A stretch of 64,000 nt of DNA from Roseomonas nitratireducens (GTDB lineage Bacteria; Pseudomonadota; Alphaproteobacteria; Acetobacterales; Acetobacteraceae): the NCBI RefSeq assembly GCF_017813355.1, contig NZ_JAGIYZ010000021.1, forward strand, positions 1 through 64,000. Reading direction: 5' to 3'. The translations under genes and the position numbers were made by a program. The notes under the pieces were generated by a model that saw only the letters and a list, made by a program, of their open reading frames with translations, had not been told where the DNA came from and searched no databases. How positions within the stretch are numbered: position 1 is the first letter of the stretch; every line of letters starts with the position of its first letter. Positions 51,018 to 61,455 of this stretch are shown here, piece by piece.

Positions 51018-52052
51018 ATGAAGACCTTCGCGCACGAATCCCAGGCAGGGCACTCGCCCGCATTCTTCCTCCAGCGCGGCCAGGTGCGCCGCAACTTCGA
51101 GGTTCCGGCGCGCGCCGCGGCCCTGGAAGCAGCGCTGCGCCGGCTCGGCCTGGCGCCCGAGGCGCCGCCGCCGCTCGCCCCGCGCGCGCTGGAGGCGGTG
51201 CATCGCGCCGACTACCTGGACTATCTCGCCACCGCCGCGACCGAATGGGCGAAGCTGCCGGATCCCGGGCCGGAGGCGGTCGCGAACATCCACCCGGTGC
51301 CGGAGATGGTCGCCCAGGGCGGCCGAACGGGTGCGAACATCATCGCCCGCACCGGCTGGTACACCGCGGACACCGCCTGCCCGATCGGGCCCGGCACATG
51401 GGACGCCGCGCAGGGTGCCGCGTCATGCGCCCTCGCCGCGGCGGCCGAGGCCGCGAAGGGCGGCACGGCCTATGCGCTCTGCCGCCCGCCCGGGCACCAC
51501 GCCTATGCCGGGCGCGCGGGTGGTCATTGCTACATCAACAACGCGGCACTCGCCGCGCAGGCGCTGCGCGACGCGGGCGCGGCGCGGGTCGCCGTGCTGG
51601 ACATCGACAGCCACCACGGCAACGGCACCCAGGGCATCTTCTGGGAGCGCGGCGACGTGCTGACCATCTCGATCCACGGCGACCCGGACAACTACTATCC
51701 CTGGTTCGTCGGCCGCACCGCGGAACGCGGCGCCGGCGCGGGGGACGGGCGCAACATGAACATGCCCCTGCCCTTCGGCACGCCCGACGAAGGCTGGCTC
51801 GATGCGCTGCGCTACGCGCTTGCCCCGATCCGCGACTTCAAGGCGGAAGCGCTGGTCGTCGCCCTCGGCTTCGATGCCTCGAAGGACGAACCGCTCGGCG
51901 CGCTCGCCGTCACCGAGGAAGGCTTCTCCCGCGCCGGCCAGATGATCGGCGCGCTGAAGCTGCCGACCGCCATCACGCAGGAAGGCGGCTACAACGTCGA
52001 TCTCATCGGGACGCTGCTCGAACGCTTCCTGACCGGCTGGAGCCAAGCATGA
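51018..52052 (+). CDS. histone deacetylase-family amidohydrolase (acetylpolyamine type)
   Basis: This 344-residue zinc enzyme of the HDAC superfamily has CRPPGHHAYAG (about 155-162), the metal-binding LDIDSHHGNGT and YCG-like GHCYINN. Bacterial members deacetylate acetylpolyamines or acetyl-amino compounds; this gene begins a plus-strand operon with the M19 dipeptidase (ATGA overlap 52049-52052), divergent from the ABC importer. Confidence 0.9.
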   Translation: MKTFAHESQAGHSPAFFLQRGQVRRNFEVPARAAALEAALRRLGLAPEAPPPLAPRALEAVHRADYLDYLATAATEWAKLPDPGPEAVANIHPVPEMVAQGGRTGANIIARTGWYTADTACPIGPGTWDAAQGAASCALAAAAEAAKGGTAYALCRPPGHHAYAGRAGGHCYINNAALAAQALRDAGAARVAVLDIDSHHGNGTQGIFWERGDVLTISIHGDPDNYYPWFVGRTAERGAGAGDGRNMNMPLPFGTPDEGWLDALRYALAPIRDFKAEALVVALGFDASKDEPLGALAVTEEGFSRAGQMIGALKLPTAITQEGGYNVDLIGTLLERFLTGWSQA

Positions 52053-53062
52053 CCGAAGCGGCCGCCATCCACGAAGCGACGCTCACGCTCGACACCCATA
52101 TCGACATCCGCTGGCCCGACCCGCCGGACGCGACGACGGAAACCGACCGGCGCGTCGATTTCCCAAAGATGCGCCGCGGCGGGCTGAAGGCCGCGGTCTT
52201 CATCGCCTACACGCCGCAGGGCAAGCGCGATGCCGAAGGCCTCGCCGCCGCCGCCGCGCGCGCGGACGCGATGCTGCGCCACATCCGCACCCGCGCGGAC
52301 GGCGCCACGCGCCGCTTCTGCGCGACGGCGGACGAGTTGGAAGCGGCGCACGCGGCCGGCGCGCTCGCGGTGCTCTCGGCGGTCGAGAACGGGAACGCGC
52401 TGGCCCGCGACCTCTCGCGCCTCGCCGAATGGCGCAAGCTCGGCGCCATCTACCTGACCCTGACCCATGACGGGCACAACGACCTTGCCGATGCGGCACG
52501 GCCGAAGCCCGACCTCGGCGACGCGGTCGAGGAACATGGCGGCGTGTCAGCCCTCGGCCGTGCCGCGATCGTCGAGATGAACCGTGTTGGGCTGCTCGTC
52601 GACGTCTCGCATTCCGCCAAGACCACGATGATGCAGGCGGCGGAACTCTCCCGCGTGCCGATCGTCGCGACCCATTCCTGCTGCCGCGCGCTTTGCGACC
52701 ATCCGCGCAACCTGGATGACGAGCAGCTCGACATGCTGCGCGCGACCGGCGGCCTCATCCAGATCACCGCGCTCGACGCCTTCCTCCGCCCTGCCCCGCC
52801 CGGCGGCAAATCCCCCGCCACGGTGCGGGACATGGCGGACCATGTGGACCACGCGGTGCGGCGGATCGGCATCGACCATGTGGGCCTTTCCTCGGATTTC
52901 GACGGCGGCGGCGGCATCCCGGGCTGGAAGGACGCCTCCGACACGGCGAACCTGACCGCGGAACTCGTCGCGCGCGGCTACGGGGCGCGGGAGATCGACC
53001 TGCTCTGGTCGGGCAATTTCCGTCGCCTGATGCGCCTGGCCCGCCACGGCGCCCAGGGCTGA
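52049..53062 (+). CDS. M19 membrane-type dipeptidase
   Basis: This 337-residue M19 dipeptidase has DTHIDI (metal His/Asp), SAVENGNALARD (bridging Glu), THSCCRALC (His) and GLSSDFDGGGG. No signal peptide or lipobox is visible, so it is predicted to be cytoplasmic. It follows the HDAC-family gene in the same operon and completes the set of peptide-degrading enzymes here. Confidence 0.9.
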   Translation: MTEAAAIHEATLTLDTHIDIRWPDPPDATTETDRRVDFPKMRRGGLKAAVFIAYTPQGKRDAEGLAAAAARADAMLRHIRTRADGATRRFCATADELEAAHAAGALAVLSAVENGNALARDLSRLAEWRKLGAIYLTLTHDGHNDLADAARPKPDLGDAVEEHGGVSALGRAAIVEMNRVGLLVDVSHSAKTTMMQAAELSRVPIVATHSCCRALCDHPRNLDDEQLDMLRATGGLIQITALDAFLRPAPPGGKSPATVRDMADHVDHAVRRIGIDHVGLSSDFDGGGGIPGWKDASDTANLTAELVARGYGAREIDLLWSGNFRRLMRLARHGAQG

Positions 53063-53095
53063 GCACGCTCGTTCCGTTCCACCAGAGGACGCCTC

Positions 53096-54085
53096 ATGCA
53101 TCATCTGCTCGTCGCTGCGGCGATCCTGCTGTTCGCCTTGCCGGTCGGCGCGCAGCAGCGCCAGGCACCGCCGCCCGCCGACATGGCCGGCGCTGCCGAC
53201 CATCCCCTGGTCGGCCGCTACGATGGCAGCGTGCAGCGCTTGCGCGAGCAGGTTGCCTTCGGCGAGATGCGGATCGTCACCGCGCCGGTCCTGCCTGGCG
53301 GCCGGCCGCCAGGGTCTCCCCGCGCGACCGAGGCCAACAGCACCGCCGTTGCCGGTCGCATCACGCGCATGCGTTACGAGGGGCCCGATGGCCGCTCACC
53401 GATCGAACTTGTGCGCAACTGGCAACAGCGGCTGCAACAGGGCGGCTTCAGCACCGTCTTCGCATGCGAGGCACGCAGTTGCGGCGGCGGCGGCGCGGAT
53501 CTGTGGTTTGCGGTGAACGAGGCGCGACCGGGCAATGCGGGCATCGCTTCGAATTGGAGCAGCCAGGCCTACGCCGTGATGCGCCTCGAACGTCCGGCGG
53601 GCGATGTGTGGGTCTCCCTGCTCTCCGTCACCGGCCCGCGCGAGCGGCCTCAGACGCTGATCGACGTGGTCGAGGTGCGACCGATGGAGACGGACCGCAT
53701 TGTCTTCGTCGATGCAGCGCAGATGGACCGCAGCATCGCCGCGACCGGCCGCGTCGCGCTCTATGGCATCGCCTTCGACACCGATCGCGCGGAACCGCGC
53801 GCGGAATCCCGCCCGACGATCGAGGAGATCGCGAAATATCTCCGCGCCAATCCGTCGGTCGCCGTTATCGTCACCGGGCACACCGACAGCCAGGGCGGCT
53901 TCGAGCATAATGTGGACCTCTCGCGCCGTCGCGCGGCCGCCGTCATCGCAGCCTTGACGCGCGACCACGGAATCGCAGCCGCTCGCCTGACGCCCTTCGG
54001 CGCCGGCATGGCCGCGCCGGTCGCGGCGAATGACAGCGAACGGGGTCGCGCCCAGAACCGCCGGGTGGAAATCGTTCGGCGCTGA
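53096..54085 (+). CDS. OmpA-family outer-membrane protein
   Basis: This 329-residue protein has a signal peptide (HHLLVAAAILLFALPVGA), an N-terminal region of unknown fold (about 30-210) and a C-terminal OmpA peptidoglycan-binding domain (FDTDRAEPRAESRPTIEE, GHTDSQGGFEHNVDLSRRRA, NRRVEIVRR). It should tether the envelope. AGAGGA precedes the ATG. It is not coupled to the following comM gene. Confidence 0.88.
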   Translation: MHHLLVAAAILLFALPVGAQQRQAPPPADMAGAADHPLVGRYDGSVQRLREQVAFGEMRIVTAPVLPGGRPPGSPRATEANSTAVAGRITRMRYEGPDGRSPIELVRNWQQRLQQGGFSTVFACEARSCGGGGADLWFAVNEARPGNAGIASNWSSQAYAVMRLERPAGDVWVSLLSVTGPRERPQTLIDVVEVRPMETDRIVFVDAAQMDRSIAATGRVALYGIAFDTDRAEPRAESRPTIEEIAKYLRANPSVAVIVTGHTDSQGGFEHNVDLSRRRAAAVIAALTRDHGIAAARLTPFGAGMAAPVAANDSERGRAQNRRVEIVRR

Positions 54086-54138
54086 ATTCCCTTAAGGGTT
54101 GAGTTTCACCTCTCATTGCGTCACCGTTCCGGTGCGCC

Positions 54139-55650
54139 ATGAGCATCGCCCGCATCGCCACCTTCGCCTTCGCCGGCATCGACCCCGTGCCGGTAGAGGT
54201 GCAGGTCCAGGTCGCGCCCGGCCTGCCCGCCTTCATCCTCGTGGGCTTGCCCGACAAGGCGGTGGCCGAAAGCCGGGAACGGGTGCGCGCCGCGCTGACG
54301 GGCCTCGGCCTGTCGCTGCCGCCCAAGCGCGTGCTGGTGAACCTCGCGCCCGCTGACATCCTCAAGGAAGGATCGCATTTCGACCTGCCGATCGCGCTCG
54401 CGCTGCTGGCGGCGATGGACATCGTCCCGCGGGAGGAAGCGGCGGGCTATGCGGCGCTCGGCGAACTTTCGCTCGATGGCGCCATCATGCCGGTCGCCGG
54501 CGTGCTGCCGGCCGCGCTCGGCGCGAGCGCGCGCGGCCTCGGCCTCGTCTGCCCCGCGGCACAGGGAGGGGAAGCAGCCTGGGCGGGACGGATCGAGGTG
54601 CTCGCGGCACCCGATATCGGCGCGCTGCTCAATCACTTTCGTGGCGTGCAGCTGCTCGCGCCGCCGCAGCCGCCGCCGCTCGCCACGGGGCCACGCAGCG
54701 GTCCCTGCCTGTCGGACGTGAAGGGCCAGGAAAGCGCCAAGCGCGCGATCGAGGTCGCCGCGGCCGGCGGGCACAACCTGCTGATGATCGGCCCGCCGGG
54801 CGCGGGCAAGTCGATGCTCGCCGCAAGGCTGCCCGCGCTGCTGCCGGACCTGACGCCGGCCGAGGCGCTCGAGGTTTCCCTGGTGCATTCCGTCGCGGGG
54901 ATGCTGGAAGGCGGCCGGCTCGTCACCCGCCCGCCCTTCCGCGACCCGCATCATTCGGCCTCCATGCCCGCGCTCGTCGGCGGCGGCGCGCGGGCGCGGC
55001 CCGGGGAGATCAGCCTGGCGCATCGCGGCGTGCTGTTCCTCGACGAATGGCCGGAGTTTCCGCGCCCGGCGCTCGAAGCCCTGCGCCAGCCGATGGAAAC
55101 GGGGCGCACCGTGATCAGCCGCGTCCACGCGCATGTCGCCTACCCTGCACGCTTCCAGTGCATCGCGGCGATGAACCCCTGCCGCTGCGGCTACCTGGGC
55201 GAGGCCGGGCGCGAATGCGGCCGCGCCCCGCGCTGCGGGGAGGACTACCGCAACCGCCTCTCGGGCCCGCTGCTCGACCGCATGGACCTGACAATCGAGG
55301 TGCGGCCCATCCCCCCCGCCGAACTGACCCGCGCGCCCGCCGGCGAGACGAGCGCCACCGTCGCCCTCCGCGTGCAGGCCGCGCGGGACGCGCAGCGCGC
55401 CCGCTGGGGCGAGGCGGGACCGGCGAGCAACGCCGAAGCCCCGATCCAGGACTTGCAGAAGCTGCTGGAACCCGAGGCGGAGCAGCTGATGGAGACAGCG
55501 GCGACGCGGCTCGCGCTTTCCTCCCGCGCGCATGTGCGCACGCTGCGGGTGGCGCGCACCATCGCCGATCTCGCCGGCAGCGGCGCGATCCGCCGGATGC
55601 ATGTGGCCGAGGCGCTGGCCTTCCGGCAGCGGGTGCGCGCGCCCGCCTAG
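54139..55650 (+). CDS. comM: YifB/ComM-type Mg-chelatase-like AAA ATPase
   Basis: This 503-residue AAA+ protein has an N-terminal domain ([19 protein letters not shown], the ComM opening), a Walker A (GPPGAGKSM, about 217-225) and a C-terminal Mg-chelatase domain. ComM is a branch-migration helicase that helps natural-transformation recombination. It ends in a 4-bp overlap with the convergent yraN gene. Confidence 0.92.
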   Translation: MSIARIATFAFAGIDPVPVEVQVQVAPGLPAFILVGLPDKAVAESRERVRAALTGLGLSLPPKRVLVNLAPADILKEGSHFDLPIALALLAAMDIVPREEAAGYAALGELSLDGAIMPVAGVLPAALGASARGLGLVCPAAQGGEAAWAGRIEVLAAPDIGALLNHFRGVQLLAPPQPPPLATGPRSGPCLSDVKGQESAKRAIEVAAAGGHNLLMIGPPGAGKSMLAARLPALLPDLTPAEALEVSLVHSVAGMLEGGRLVTRPPFRDPHHSASMPALVGGGARARPGEISLAHRGVLFLDEWPEFPRPALEALRQPMETGRTVISRVHAHVAYPARFQCIAAMNPCRCGYLGEAGRECGRAPRCGEDYRNRLSGPLLDRMDLTIEVRPIPPAELTRAPAGETSATVALRVQAARDAQRARWGEAGPASNAEAPIQDLQKLLEPEAEQLMETAATRLALSSRAHVRTLRVARTIADLAGSGAIRRMHVAEALAFRQRVRAPA

Positions 55651-56039
55651 TCCCCCAGCCGGAACGCGTCCGCGATCCGCCGCGCCGTCCCGTCCGCGGC
55701 CACGATCACCACGTCGAACCGCATCCCGGCCGCGCCATGGCCGGGATGCGCCGCCAGCCAGCATTCCGCCGCCGCCAGCAACCGCGCCCGCTGCCGCGCG
55801 CCGAGCGCCAGCGCCGCCTCGCTCAAGGACGGCCGCGCCTTCACCTCGACGAAGGCGAGCAGCCCGTCGCGTTCCGCGACCATGTCGATCTCGCCCGCCG
55901 GCGTCCGGGCGCGGCGGGCGAGCACGGCCCATCCCTCCCGCGCCAGCGCGGCCGCCGCGATCGCTTCCGCGTCCAGCCCCGCGGCCTGGGCGCGGCGCCC
56001 GCGGATCAGCCGACGTGTCCTGTCGCCGAAATCATGCAT
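55647..56039 (-). CDS. yraN: YraN-family protein
   Basis: This 130-residue protein is the YraN/UPF0102 family, a nuclease-fold protein of unclear role ([27 protein letters not shown]... and [17 protein letters not shown], holding the family E-V-K-x-R). The length is normal. The start [10 protein letters not shown] avoids a long, non-homologous N-terminal extension. Confidence 0.88.
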   Translation of the reverse strand: MHDFGDRTRRLIRGRRAQAAGLDAEAIAAAALAREGWAVLARRARTPAGEIDMVAERDGLLAFVEVKARPSLSEAALALGARQRARLLAAAECWLAAHPGHGAAGMRFDVVIVAADGTARRIADAFRLGD

Positions 56040-56056
56040 GGCGCTATGCTCGCCGG

Positions 56057-57742
56057 ATGATCCATCGCGCCGCCAGCCTTCTCCTGCTGCTTCTCGCAAG
56101 CGTGACGGCCGCGGCGGCCGAGCCGGCCAGGCGGCACATGGTCGCGGCCGGGCATCCGCTGGCCGCCGAGGCGGGGCTTGCCGTGCTGCGCGAAGGCGGG
56201 TCCGCCGTCGACGCCGCCGTCGCGGTGCAGATGGTCCTCACGCTGGTCGAACCGCAATCCTCCGGCATCGGCGGCGGTGCCTTCCTGCTGCACTTCCATG
56301 CCGGCACCGGCCGCATCGCGGCGTGGGACGGGCGGGAGACGGCGCCCGCGGCCGCGGGCCCGGACCTTTTCCTGCGCGGGGGAAGGCCGATGCCCTTCCT
56401 CCAGGCGGTGGTAGGCGGCCGCGCGGTCGGCGTGCCGGGCACGGTCGCGATGCTGGAAGCCGCCCATCGCGAGCATGGCCGCCTGCCCTGGGCGCGGCTG
56501 ATCGAACCCGCGATACGCTTGGCGGAGCAGGGCTTCCCCATCAGCGCGCGCCTTGCCCGCGACATCGCGGGCGACATGCTGCTGTTGCGCCGCGACCCCG
56601 GCGCGGCCGCCTATTTCTTCGACGCGCAGGGGCTGCCGCTGCCCGCCGGGCATATGCTGCGCAACCCCGCCCTTGCCGCGACGCTGCGCGCGATCGCCGA
56701 ACAGGGCCCGCAGGCGATGGCGCGCGGACCGATCGCGGAGGACATCGTCGCGGCGATCACGCGCCATCCCTCCAACCCGGGCGTGATGGCCGCGACCGAC
56801 CTGGCCACCTATGCGCCACGACGGCGAGACGCGGTCTGCACCACCTATCGGCGCTACCGCGTCTGCGGCTTCCCGCCGCCGTCGTCCGGCGGCGTCGCCG
56901 TCGCGCAGATCCTCGGCCTGCTCGGCCATTTCGACCTGCCGAGGCTCGACCCGCGCGGGGCGGAGGCGGCGCACCTCATCGCGGAGGCCGGCCGCCTCGC
57001 CTTCGCCGACCGCAACGCCTACCTGGCCGATCCGGACTTCGTCTCCGTCCCGGTGCGCGGGCTCACGGACACGGGCTACGTCACGGCGCGCGCCCAGTTC
57101 ATCGACCGGGATCGCGCCATCGTGGCGCCACGGCCCGGCAACCCGCCCTGGCGAGAGACGCGCTACGCCCCGCAGGCGCAGGACTTCGAAGCCGGCACGA
57201 GCCACCTGTCCATCGTCGACGCCGAGGGCAATGCGGTCGCCATGACCACGACGATCGAGGCGCTGTTCGGCGCGCGCGTGATGGTGCGCGGCTTCCTGCT
57301 GAACAACGAGCTGACCGACTTCTCCTTCGCGCCGGAACAGGACGGGCGCCCGGTCGCGAACAGGGTCGAGGGCGGCAAGCGGCCGCGCTCCTCGATGTCG
57401 CCCAGCATCGTGCTCGACGACGAGGGGCGCCTGCACGCCGTCGCGGGTTCGCCCGGCGGGGCGCGGATCATCGGCTACGTCGCGCAGGCGCTCGTCGCGC
57501 TGCTGGACTGGGGCATGACGCCGCAGGAGGCCGCCGCCCTTCCCCATGTCGGGACGATCGGCGGCGCCGTCGAGCTCGAGGCCGAGACGCCGGCCGCCGC
57601 GCTGGCGCCCGCCCTTCGCGCGCGCGGGCATGACGTGCAGATCCGCGACATGCCGTCGGGGCTGCAGGTCATCCGCGTCACGCGGGACGGGCTGCTCGGC
57701 GGTGCCGATCCACGGCGGGAGGGTGTGGCCATCGGTGACTGA
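56057..57742 (+). CDS. ggt: secreted gamma-glutamyltransferase
   Basis: This 561-residue protein has a signal peptide ([20 protein letters not shown]) and the classical gamma-glutamyltransferase architecture: [29 protein letters not shown] with nucleophile Thr about 380, and the lid [10 protein letters not shown]. It should be autoprocessed in the periplasm to cleave gamma-glutamyl compounds such as glutathione. This is the most canonical of the three homologues here. The start is fixed because an upstream ATG at 56046 stops after three codons. Confidence 0.93.
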   Translation: MIHRAASLLLLLLASVTAAAAEPARRHMVAAGHPLAAEAGLAVLREGGSAVDAAVAVQMVLTLVEPQSSGIGGGAFLLHFHAGTGRIAAWDGRETAPAAAGPDLFLRGGRPMPFLQAVVGGRAVGVPGTVAMLEAAHREHGRLPWARLIEPAIRLAEQGFPISARLARDIAGDMLLLRRDPGAAAYFFDAQGLPLPAGHMLRNPALAATLRAIAEQGPQAMARGPIAEDIVAAITRHPSNPGVMAATDLATYAPRRRDAVCTTYRRYRVCGFPPPSSGGVAVAQILGLLGHFDLPRLDPRGAEAAHLIAEAGRLAFADRNAYLADPDFVSVPVRGLTDTGYVTARAQFIDRDRAIVAPRPGNPPWRETRYAPQAQDFEAGTSHLSIVDAEGNAVAMTTTIEALFGARVMVRGFLLNNELTDFSFAPEQDGRPVANRVEGGKRPRSSMSPSIVLDDEGRLHAVAGSPGGARIIGYVAQALVALLDWGMTPQEAAALPHVGTIGGAVELEAETPAAALAPALRARGHDVQIRDMPSGLQVIRVTRDGLLGGADPRREGVAIGD

Positions 57743-58463
57743 CGCGAGCGCCTACACGGTCGAGAGCGACGCCGCGACAGCGGAGGAGATCGCACGCATC
57801 GAGGCGATTGCCGACGCGCAGGCAGGCGCCGCGCGCAATGCCGTGACCGGCGGGCTGGCCGGCCTCGCCCTCGTGCTGGCGATCGTCTTCGGCGTCATCT
57901 TCGTACTCGACCTCGCCTTCGGGATCATCGAGCGCGGCCACTGGATCGTGCTGGTGATGGGCTCGACGATCATGGTCGTGCCCATGCTGCTGATCCACCT
58001 GCGCAGCGCGCGGGAAGGCCAGGCCGATCGCAACGCCTTCGCCAGGTCCCTTCGACTCCAGGCCGCCACGGGCAAGGTGCTGCGCCATCGCCTGCGCCGC
58101 GACGCCGCGCACCTGTTCGTCGAGCACGAGCACGGCGTGATGCATCTCTCCCCGGCGGATGGGGGGCGGACGCTGTTCCTCGATTTTTCGAGCGTCGGCG
58201 ACGATCCGCGCTGGGAGGAATGGTACGCCAAGGGCCGGATCGACCGGGCCGAATGGCGCTGGACGACGACGCCGGATGGCGAAGCCCTCCTCGACTTCAC
58301 GGCCGACGGCGCGGCGCTGACGCCGAGGCGGCTGCTGGATGCGCAGGGCCGCAGCGATGACGCGGCCGCGGCGGATGCCTTCGAAAGCCTCGGCTCGCCG
58401 CGGGACGGGGCGCTGCTGCGCCGGCCCTTCGCGGATATCGAGGCGTCGCTGGGCGCGCGCTGA
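57735..58463 (+). CDS. membrane protein of unknown function
   Basis: This 242-residue protein starts at GTG, preceded by GGGAGGG, and overlaps the ggt stop by 8 bases. It has two hydrophobic segments (about 35-60 and 68-86; [38 protein letters not shown]), then a soluble C-terminal region rich in acidic and aromatic residues. No family is recognised. Coupling to ggt suggests co-expression. Confidence 0.65.
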   Translation: MTDASAYTVESDAATAEEIARIEAIADAQAGAARNAVTGGLAGLALVLAIVFGVIFVLDLAFGIIERGHWIVLVMGSTIMVVPMLLIHLRSAREGQADRNAFARSLRLQAATGKVLRHRLRRDAAHLFVEHEHGVMHLSPADGGRTLFLDFSSVGDDPRWEEWYAKGRIDRAEWRWTTTPDGEALLDFTADGAALTPRRLLDAQGRSDDAAAADAFESLGSPRDGALLRRPFADIEASLGAR

Positions 58464-58527
58464 ACGACGGCCCGGAACTGCCATCGCGCCGATCAAGCGT
58501 GATCGGATGGCGGCGTCGCGCGCGCCC

Positions 58528-59559
58528 CTACGCCGCGTCGCGCGCGATCGCCGGCATCGGCATCGCGTCGTCCCGCCCTTCCTCGACCGCGTGGCAGGCG
58601 ACCATGGCGCCCCCGGCCGACTTCATCTCCGGCCTTTCGCGCTTGCAGCGATCCTGCGCGAGCGGGCAGCGCGGATGGAAGGCGCAGCCCGAGGGCGGGG
58701 TGATCGGCGACGGCACCTCGCCACCCACCGGGATGCGGTCCCGCCCCGTCATCTCGAGGTCAGGGATCGCTTCCATCAGCGCCCGCGTATAGGGGTGGCG
58801 CGGGCGCCGGAAGAGGCTCTCCGCCGGCGCGAGTTCCGCCAGCCGGCCGAGATACATCACCCCGATCCGGTCGCTCACCTGCCGCACCACGGCCAGGTTG
58901 TGGCTGATGAACAGGAAGGTCAGCCCGAGCCGCTGCTGCAGTTCCTTCATCAGGTTCAGGATCTGCGCCTGGACGGACACGTCGAGCGCGCTGGTCGGCT
59001 CGTCGCAGACCAGGAACTCGGGGTTCGAGGACAGCGCCCGCGCGATCGAGATGCGCTGGCGCTGCCCGCCCGAGAATTCATGCGGGAACTTGTCGCCATC
59101 GAGCGGCGAGAGGCCGACCTGGGTCAGCAGCTCGGCGACGCGCATCTCCTCCTCGGCCTTCGTCGTCACCAGGCCAAAGGCACGGATCGGCTCGGCCACG
59201 ATGTTCTTCACGCGCCAGCGCGGGTTCAGCGAGGCATAGGGATCCTGGAAGATCATCTGCATGCGCCGGCGCTGGTCCGCCGAGGCGCGCGCGGCGCCGA
59301 GGTCCCGCCCGTCGAAGCGCACCGACCCCGCCGTCGGCGTGTACAGCCCGACCGCCAGCCGCGCGACGGTCGACTTGCCGCAGCCGGATTCGCCCACGAG
59401 CGAGAGCGTCCGGCCCTTTGGGATGTCGAAGGAGATGCCGTCGACCGCCTTCAGCGTCCGCCGTCCTTCCCGCGCGACCATGCGCTGGAGCAGCGGGCGG
59501 GACACGTCGAAATGGCGCGCCAGGTCGCGCGCCTCGAACATCGGCGGGGCGTCAGCCAT
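58528..59559 (-). CDS. dipeptide-type ABC ATP-binding protein (DppF-like)
   Basis: This 343-residue ATPase has Walker A (GESGCGKST), signature [15 protein letters not shown], Walker B (FLVCDEPTSALD) and the C-terminal CAFHPRCPLAQDRC cluster. It pairs with the upstream DppD-type gene, with which it overlaps by 8 bp. The operon belongs to the importer at 58528-64000. Confidence 0.92.
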   Translation of the reverse strand: MADAPPMFEARDLARHFDVSRPLLQRMVAREGRRTLKAVDGISFDIPKGRTLSLVGESGCGKSTVARLAVGLYTPTAGSVRFDGRDLGAARASADQRRRMQMIFQDPYASLNPRWRVKNIVAEPIRAFGLVTTKAEEEMRVAELLTQVGLSPLDGDKFPHEFSGGQRQRISIARALSSNPEFLVCDEPTSALDVSVQAQILNLMKELQQRLGLTFLFISHNLAVVRQVSDRIGVMYLGRLAELAPAESLFRRPRHPYTRALMEAIPDLEMTGRDRIPVGGEVPSPITPPSGCAFHPRCPLAQDRCKRERPEMKSAGGAMVACHAVEEGRDDAMPMPAIARDAA

Positions 59560-60538
59560 GGGGCGCCTCCAGCGCATAGAGCCAGCAGGCGGCGCGCGTC
59601 GTGCCGGCGTCCAGCAGGTCCGGCCGTTCGTCGGCGCAGCGCGAGAACACCTTGGGGCAGCGCGGGTTGTAGGCGCAGCCGCGCGGGATGGCCGACAGCC
59701 GCGGCATGGCGCCGTCGATCTGCGCGAGCCGTTCGACCCGCCGGTCGAGCGGCGGGATCGATGCCATGAGGCCCGCCGAATACGGGTGGTTGGCGTGCTT
59801 CACCACCTCCCGCACCGGGCCGATCTCGGCGACGCGGCCGGCATACATCACCGCGACGCGATCGGCGGTCTCCGCGATCACGCCCATGTCGTGCGTGACG
59901 AGCATCATCGCCGTCCCCTTCTCCCGCGCCAAGCGCTTCAGCAGCGCGATGACCTGCGCCTGGATCGAGACGTCGAGCGCGGTGGTGGGCTCGTCCGCCA
60001 CGATCAACCGCGGTTCGGCGCAGAGGGCGAGCGCGATGACGACGCGCTGGCGCATCCCCCCCGAGAATTCATGCGGGTAGCTGTCGATGCGCTGCGCCGC
60101 GGCCGGGATGCCGACCATCTCGAGCCATTCGATGGCGCGCCTGCGCGCTTCCGCCGGGCCGATCGGCAGATGCGTCGTCATCGTCTCGGTCAGCTGGCGG
60201 CCGACCGTGTAGAGCGGGTTCAGCGTGGTCAGCGGGTCCTGGAAGATCGCGCCGATCTCCTTGCCGCGGATGCGGCGCATCTGCTCGTAGCGGAGATTGT
60301 CGATCCGCCTGCCGTCGAGCAGGATCTGCCCCTTCGCGATCCGCCCGGGCGGCTCCAGCAGGCCGATGATGGCCGCGCCGGTCATGGACTTGCCGGCGCC
60401 GGATTCACCGACCACGCCCAGCACCTCGCCAGGGCTGATGGAAAACGACACGTCGTCGAGGGCGACCAGCGTTCCCCGGCGCGTGGGGAATTCCACGCGC
60501 AGGTTGCGCACTTCCAGCAGGGGGGCAGCGTTCGACAT
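59552..60538 (-). CDS. dipeptide-type ABC ATP-binding protein (DppD-like)
   Basis: This 328-residue ATPase has Walker A (GESGAGKS), signature FSGGMRQRVVIALAL, Walker B ([12 protein letters not shown]) and a C-terminal CAYNPRCPKVFSRC cluster. Its ATG overlaps the stop of the upstream permease (TGATG, 60536-60540). Confidence 0.92.
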   Translation of the reverse strand: MSNAAPLLEVRNLRVEFPTRRGTLVALDDVSFSISPGEVLGVVGESGAGKSMTGAAIIGLLEPPGRIAKGQILLDGRRIDNLRYEQMRRIRGKEIGAIFQDPLTTLNPLYTVGRQLTETMTTHLPIGPAEARRRAIEWLEMVGIPAAAQRIDSYPHEFSGGMRQRVVIALALCAEPRLIVADEPTTALDVSIQAQVIALLKRLAREKGTAMMLVTHDMGVIAETADRVAVMYAGRVAEIGPVREVVKHANHPYSAGLMASIPPLDRRVERLAQIDGAMPRLSAIPRGCAYNPRCPKVFSRCADERPDLLDAGTTRAACWLYALEAPHG

Positions 60539-61452
60539 CAGCGCAGCTTCGGATTGAGGGCGTCGCGCAGCCAGTCGCCCAGCAGGTTGACGGACAGCAC
60601 CATCGCGATCAGCGCGACGCCGGGGAAGATCGTGATCCACCACTCGCCCGAGAACAGGAAGTCGTTGCCGATCCTGATCAGCGTCCCGAGCGATGGCTGG
60701 GTCGGCGGCACGCCGACGCCGAGGAAGGAGAGCGTCGCCTCCGACAGGATGGCGAGGCCGAGGTTGAGCGTCGCCACCACCAGCACCGGCCCGATCACGT
60801 TGGGCAGGACGTGGCTGACCATGATGCGCGCCTTGGGCACGCCGATGACGCGCGCCGCCTGGACGTATTCCTTGTTGCGCTCGACCAGCGTCGAGCCGCG
60901 CACGGTGCGGGCGAATTTCGGCCATTCGCTGATGCCGATGGCGAAGATCACGACGAACAGCGCAATGTCGGCATGCACCTCCCGCGGCAGGGCGGCGCGC
61001 ACCACGCCATCGACCAGCAGCGCCACCAGGATGGAGGGGAAGGTCAGCTGGATGTCGCAGATGCGCATCAGCAGGCTGTCGATCGCCCCGCCCAGATAGC
61101 CCGCCAGCAGGCCGAGCGAGACGCCGAGCAGCGTCGCGAAGACGGTCGCCGAGATGCCGACCAGCAGCGAGACGCGCGCGCCGTACATGATGGCCGACAG
61201 AACGTCCCGGCCCTGGTCGTCGGTGCCGAGGACGTATTCGCGCGCGCCTTCTTCCGTCCAGGCCGGCGGCTTGAAGGCATCGATCAGGTTGAGGCTGGCG
61301 AGGTCGAAGGGGTTATGCGGCGCGATCCAGGGCGCGAAGACCGCGCCTAGGATGCAGATCGCCGCGACGATCGCCGATACGATGGTGACCGGCGAACGAG
61401 TGAAGGAGAACCAGAGATCGCTGTCGAAGAAGCGGCGGATGGCCTGGTCCAT
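60538..61452 (-). CDS. dipeptide-type ABC permease (DppC-like)
   Basis: This 304-residue permease has an N-terminal helix (TIVSAIVAAICILGAVFAPW), LGTDDQGRDVLSAIMYGARVSL and the loop GSTLVERNKEYVQAARVIG. It partners with the DppB-type gene 3 bases upstream. Confidence 0.93.
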   Translation of the reverse strand: MDQAIRRFFDSDLWFSFTRSPVTIVSAIVAAICILGAVFAPWIAPHNPFDLASLNLIDAFKPPAWTEEGAREYVLGTDDQGRDVLSAIMYGARVSLLVGISATVFATLLGVSLGLLAGYLGGAIDSLLMRICDIQLTFPSILVALLVDGVVRAALPREVHADIALFVVIFAIGISEWPKFARTVRGSTLVERNKEYVQAARVIGVPKARIMVSHVLPNVIGPVLVVATLNLGLAILSEATLSFLGVGVPPTQPSLGTLIRIGNDFLFSGEWWITIFPGVALIAMVLSVNLLGDWLRDALNPKLR

Positions 61453-61455
61453 GGC

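Noticed and set aside
56006-57631. Antisense frame of 541 codons opposite the secreted gamma-glutamyltransferase
   Set aside because: No homologous features; overlaps the canonical ggt gene on the plus strand.
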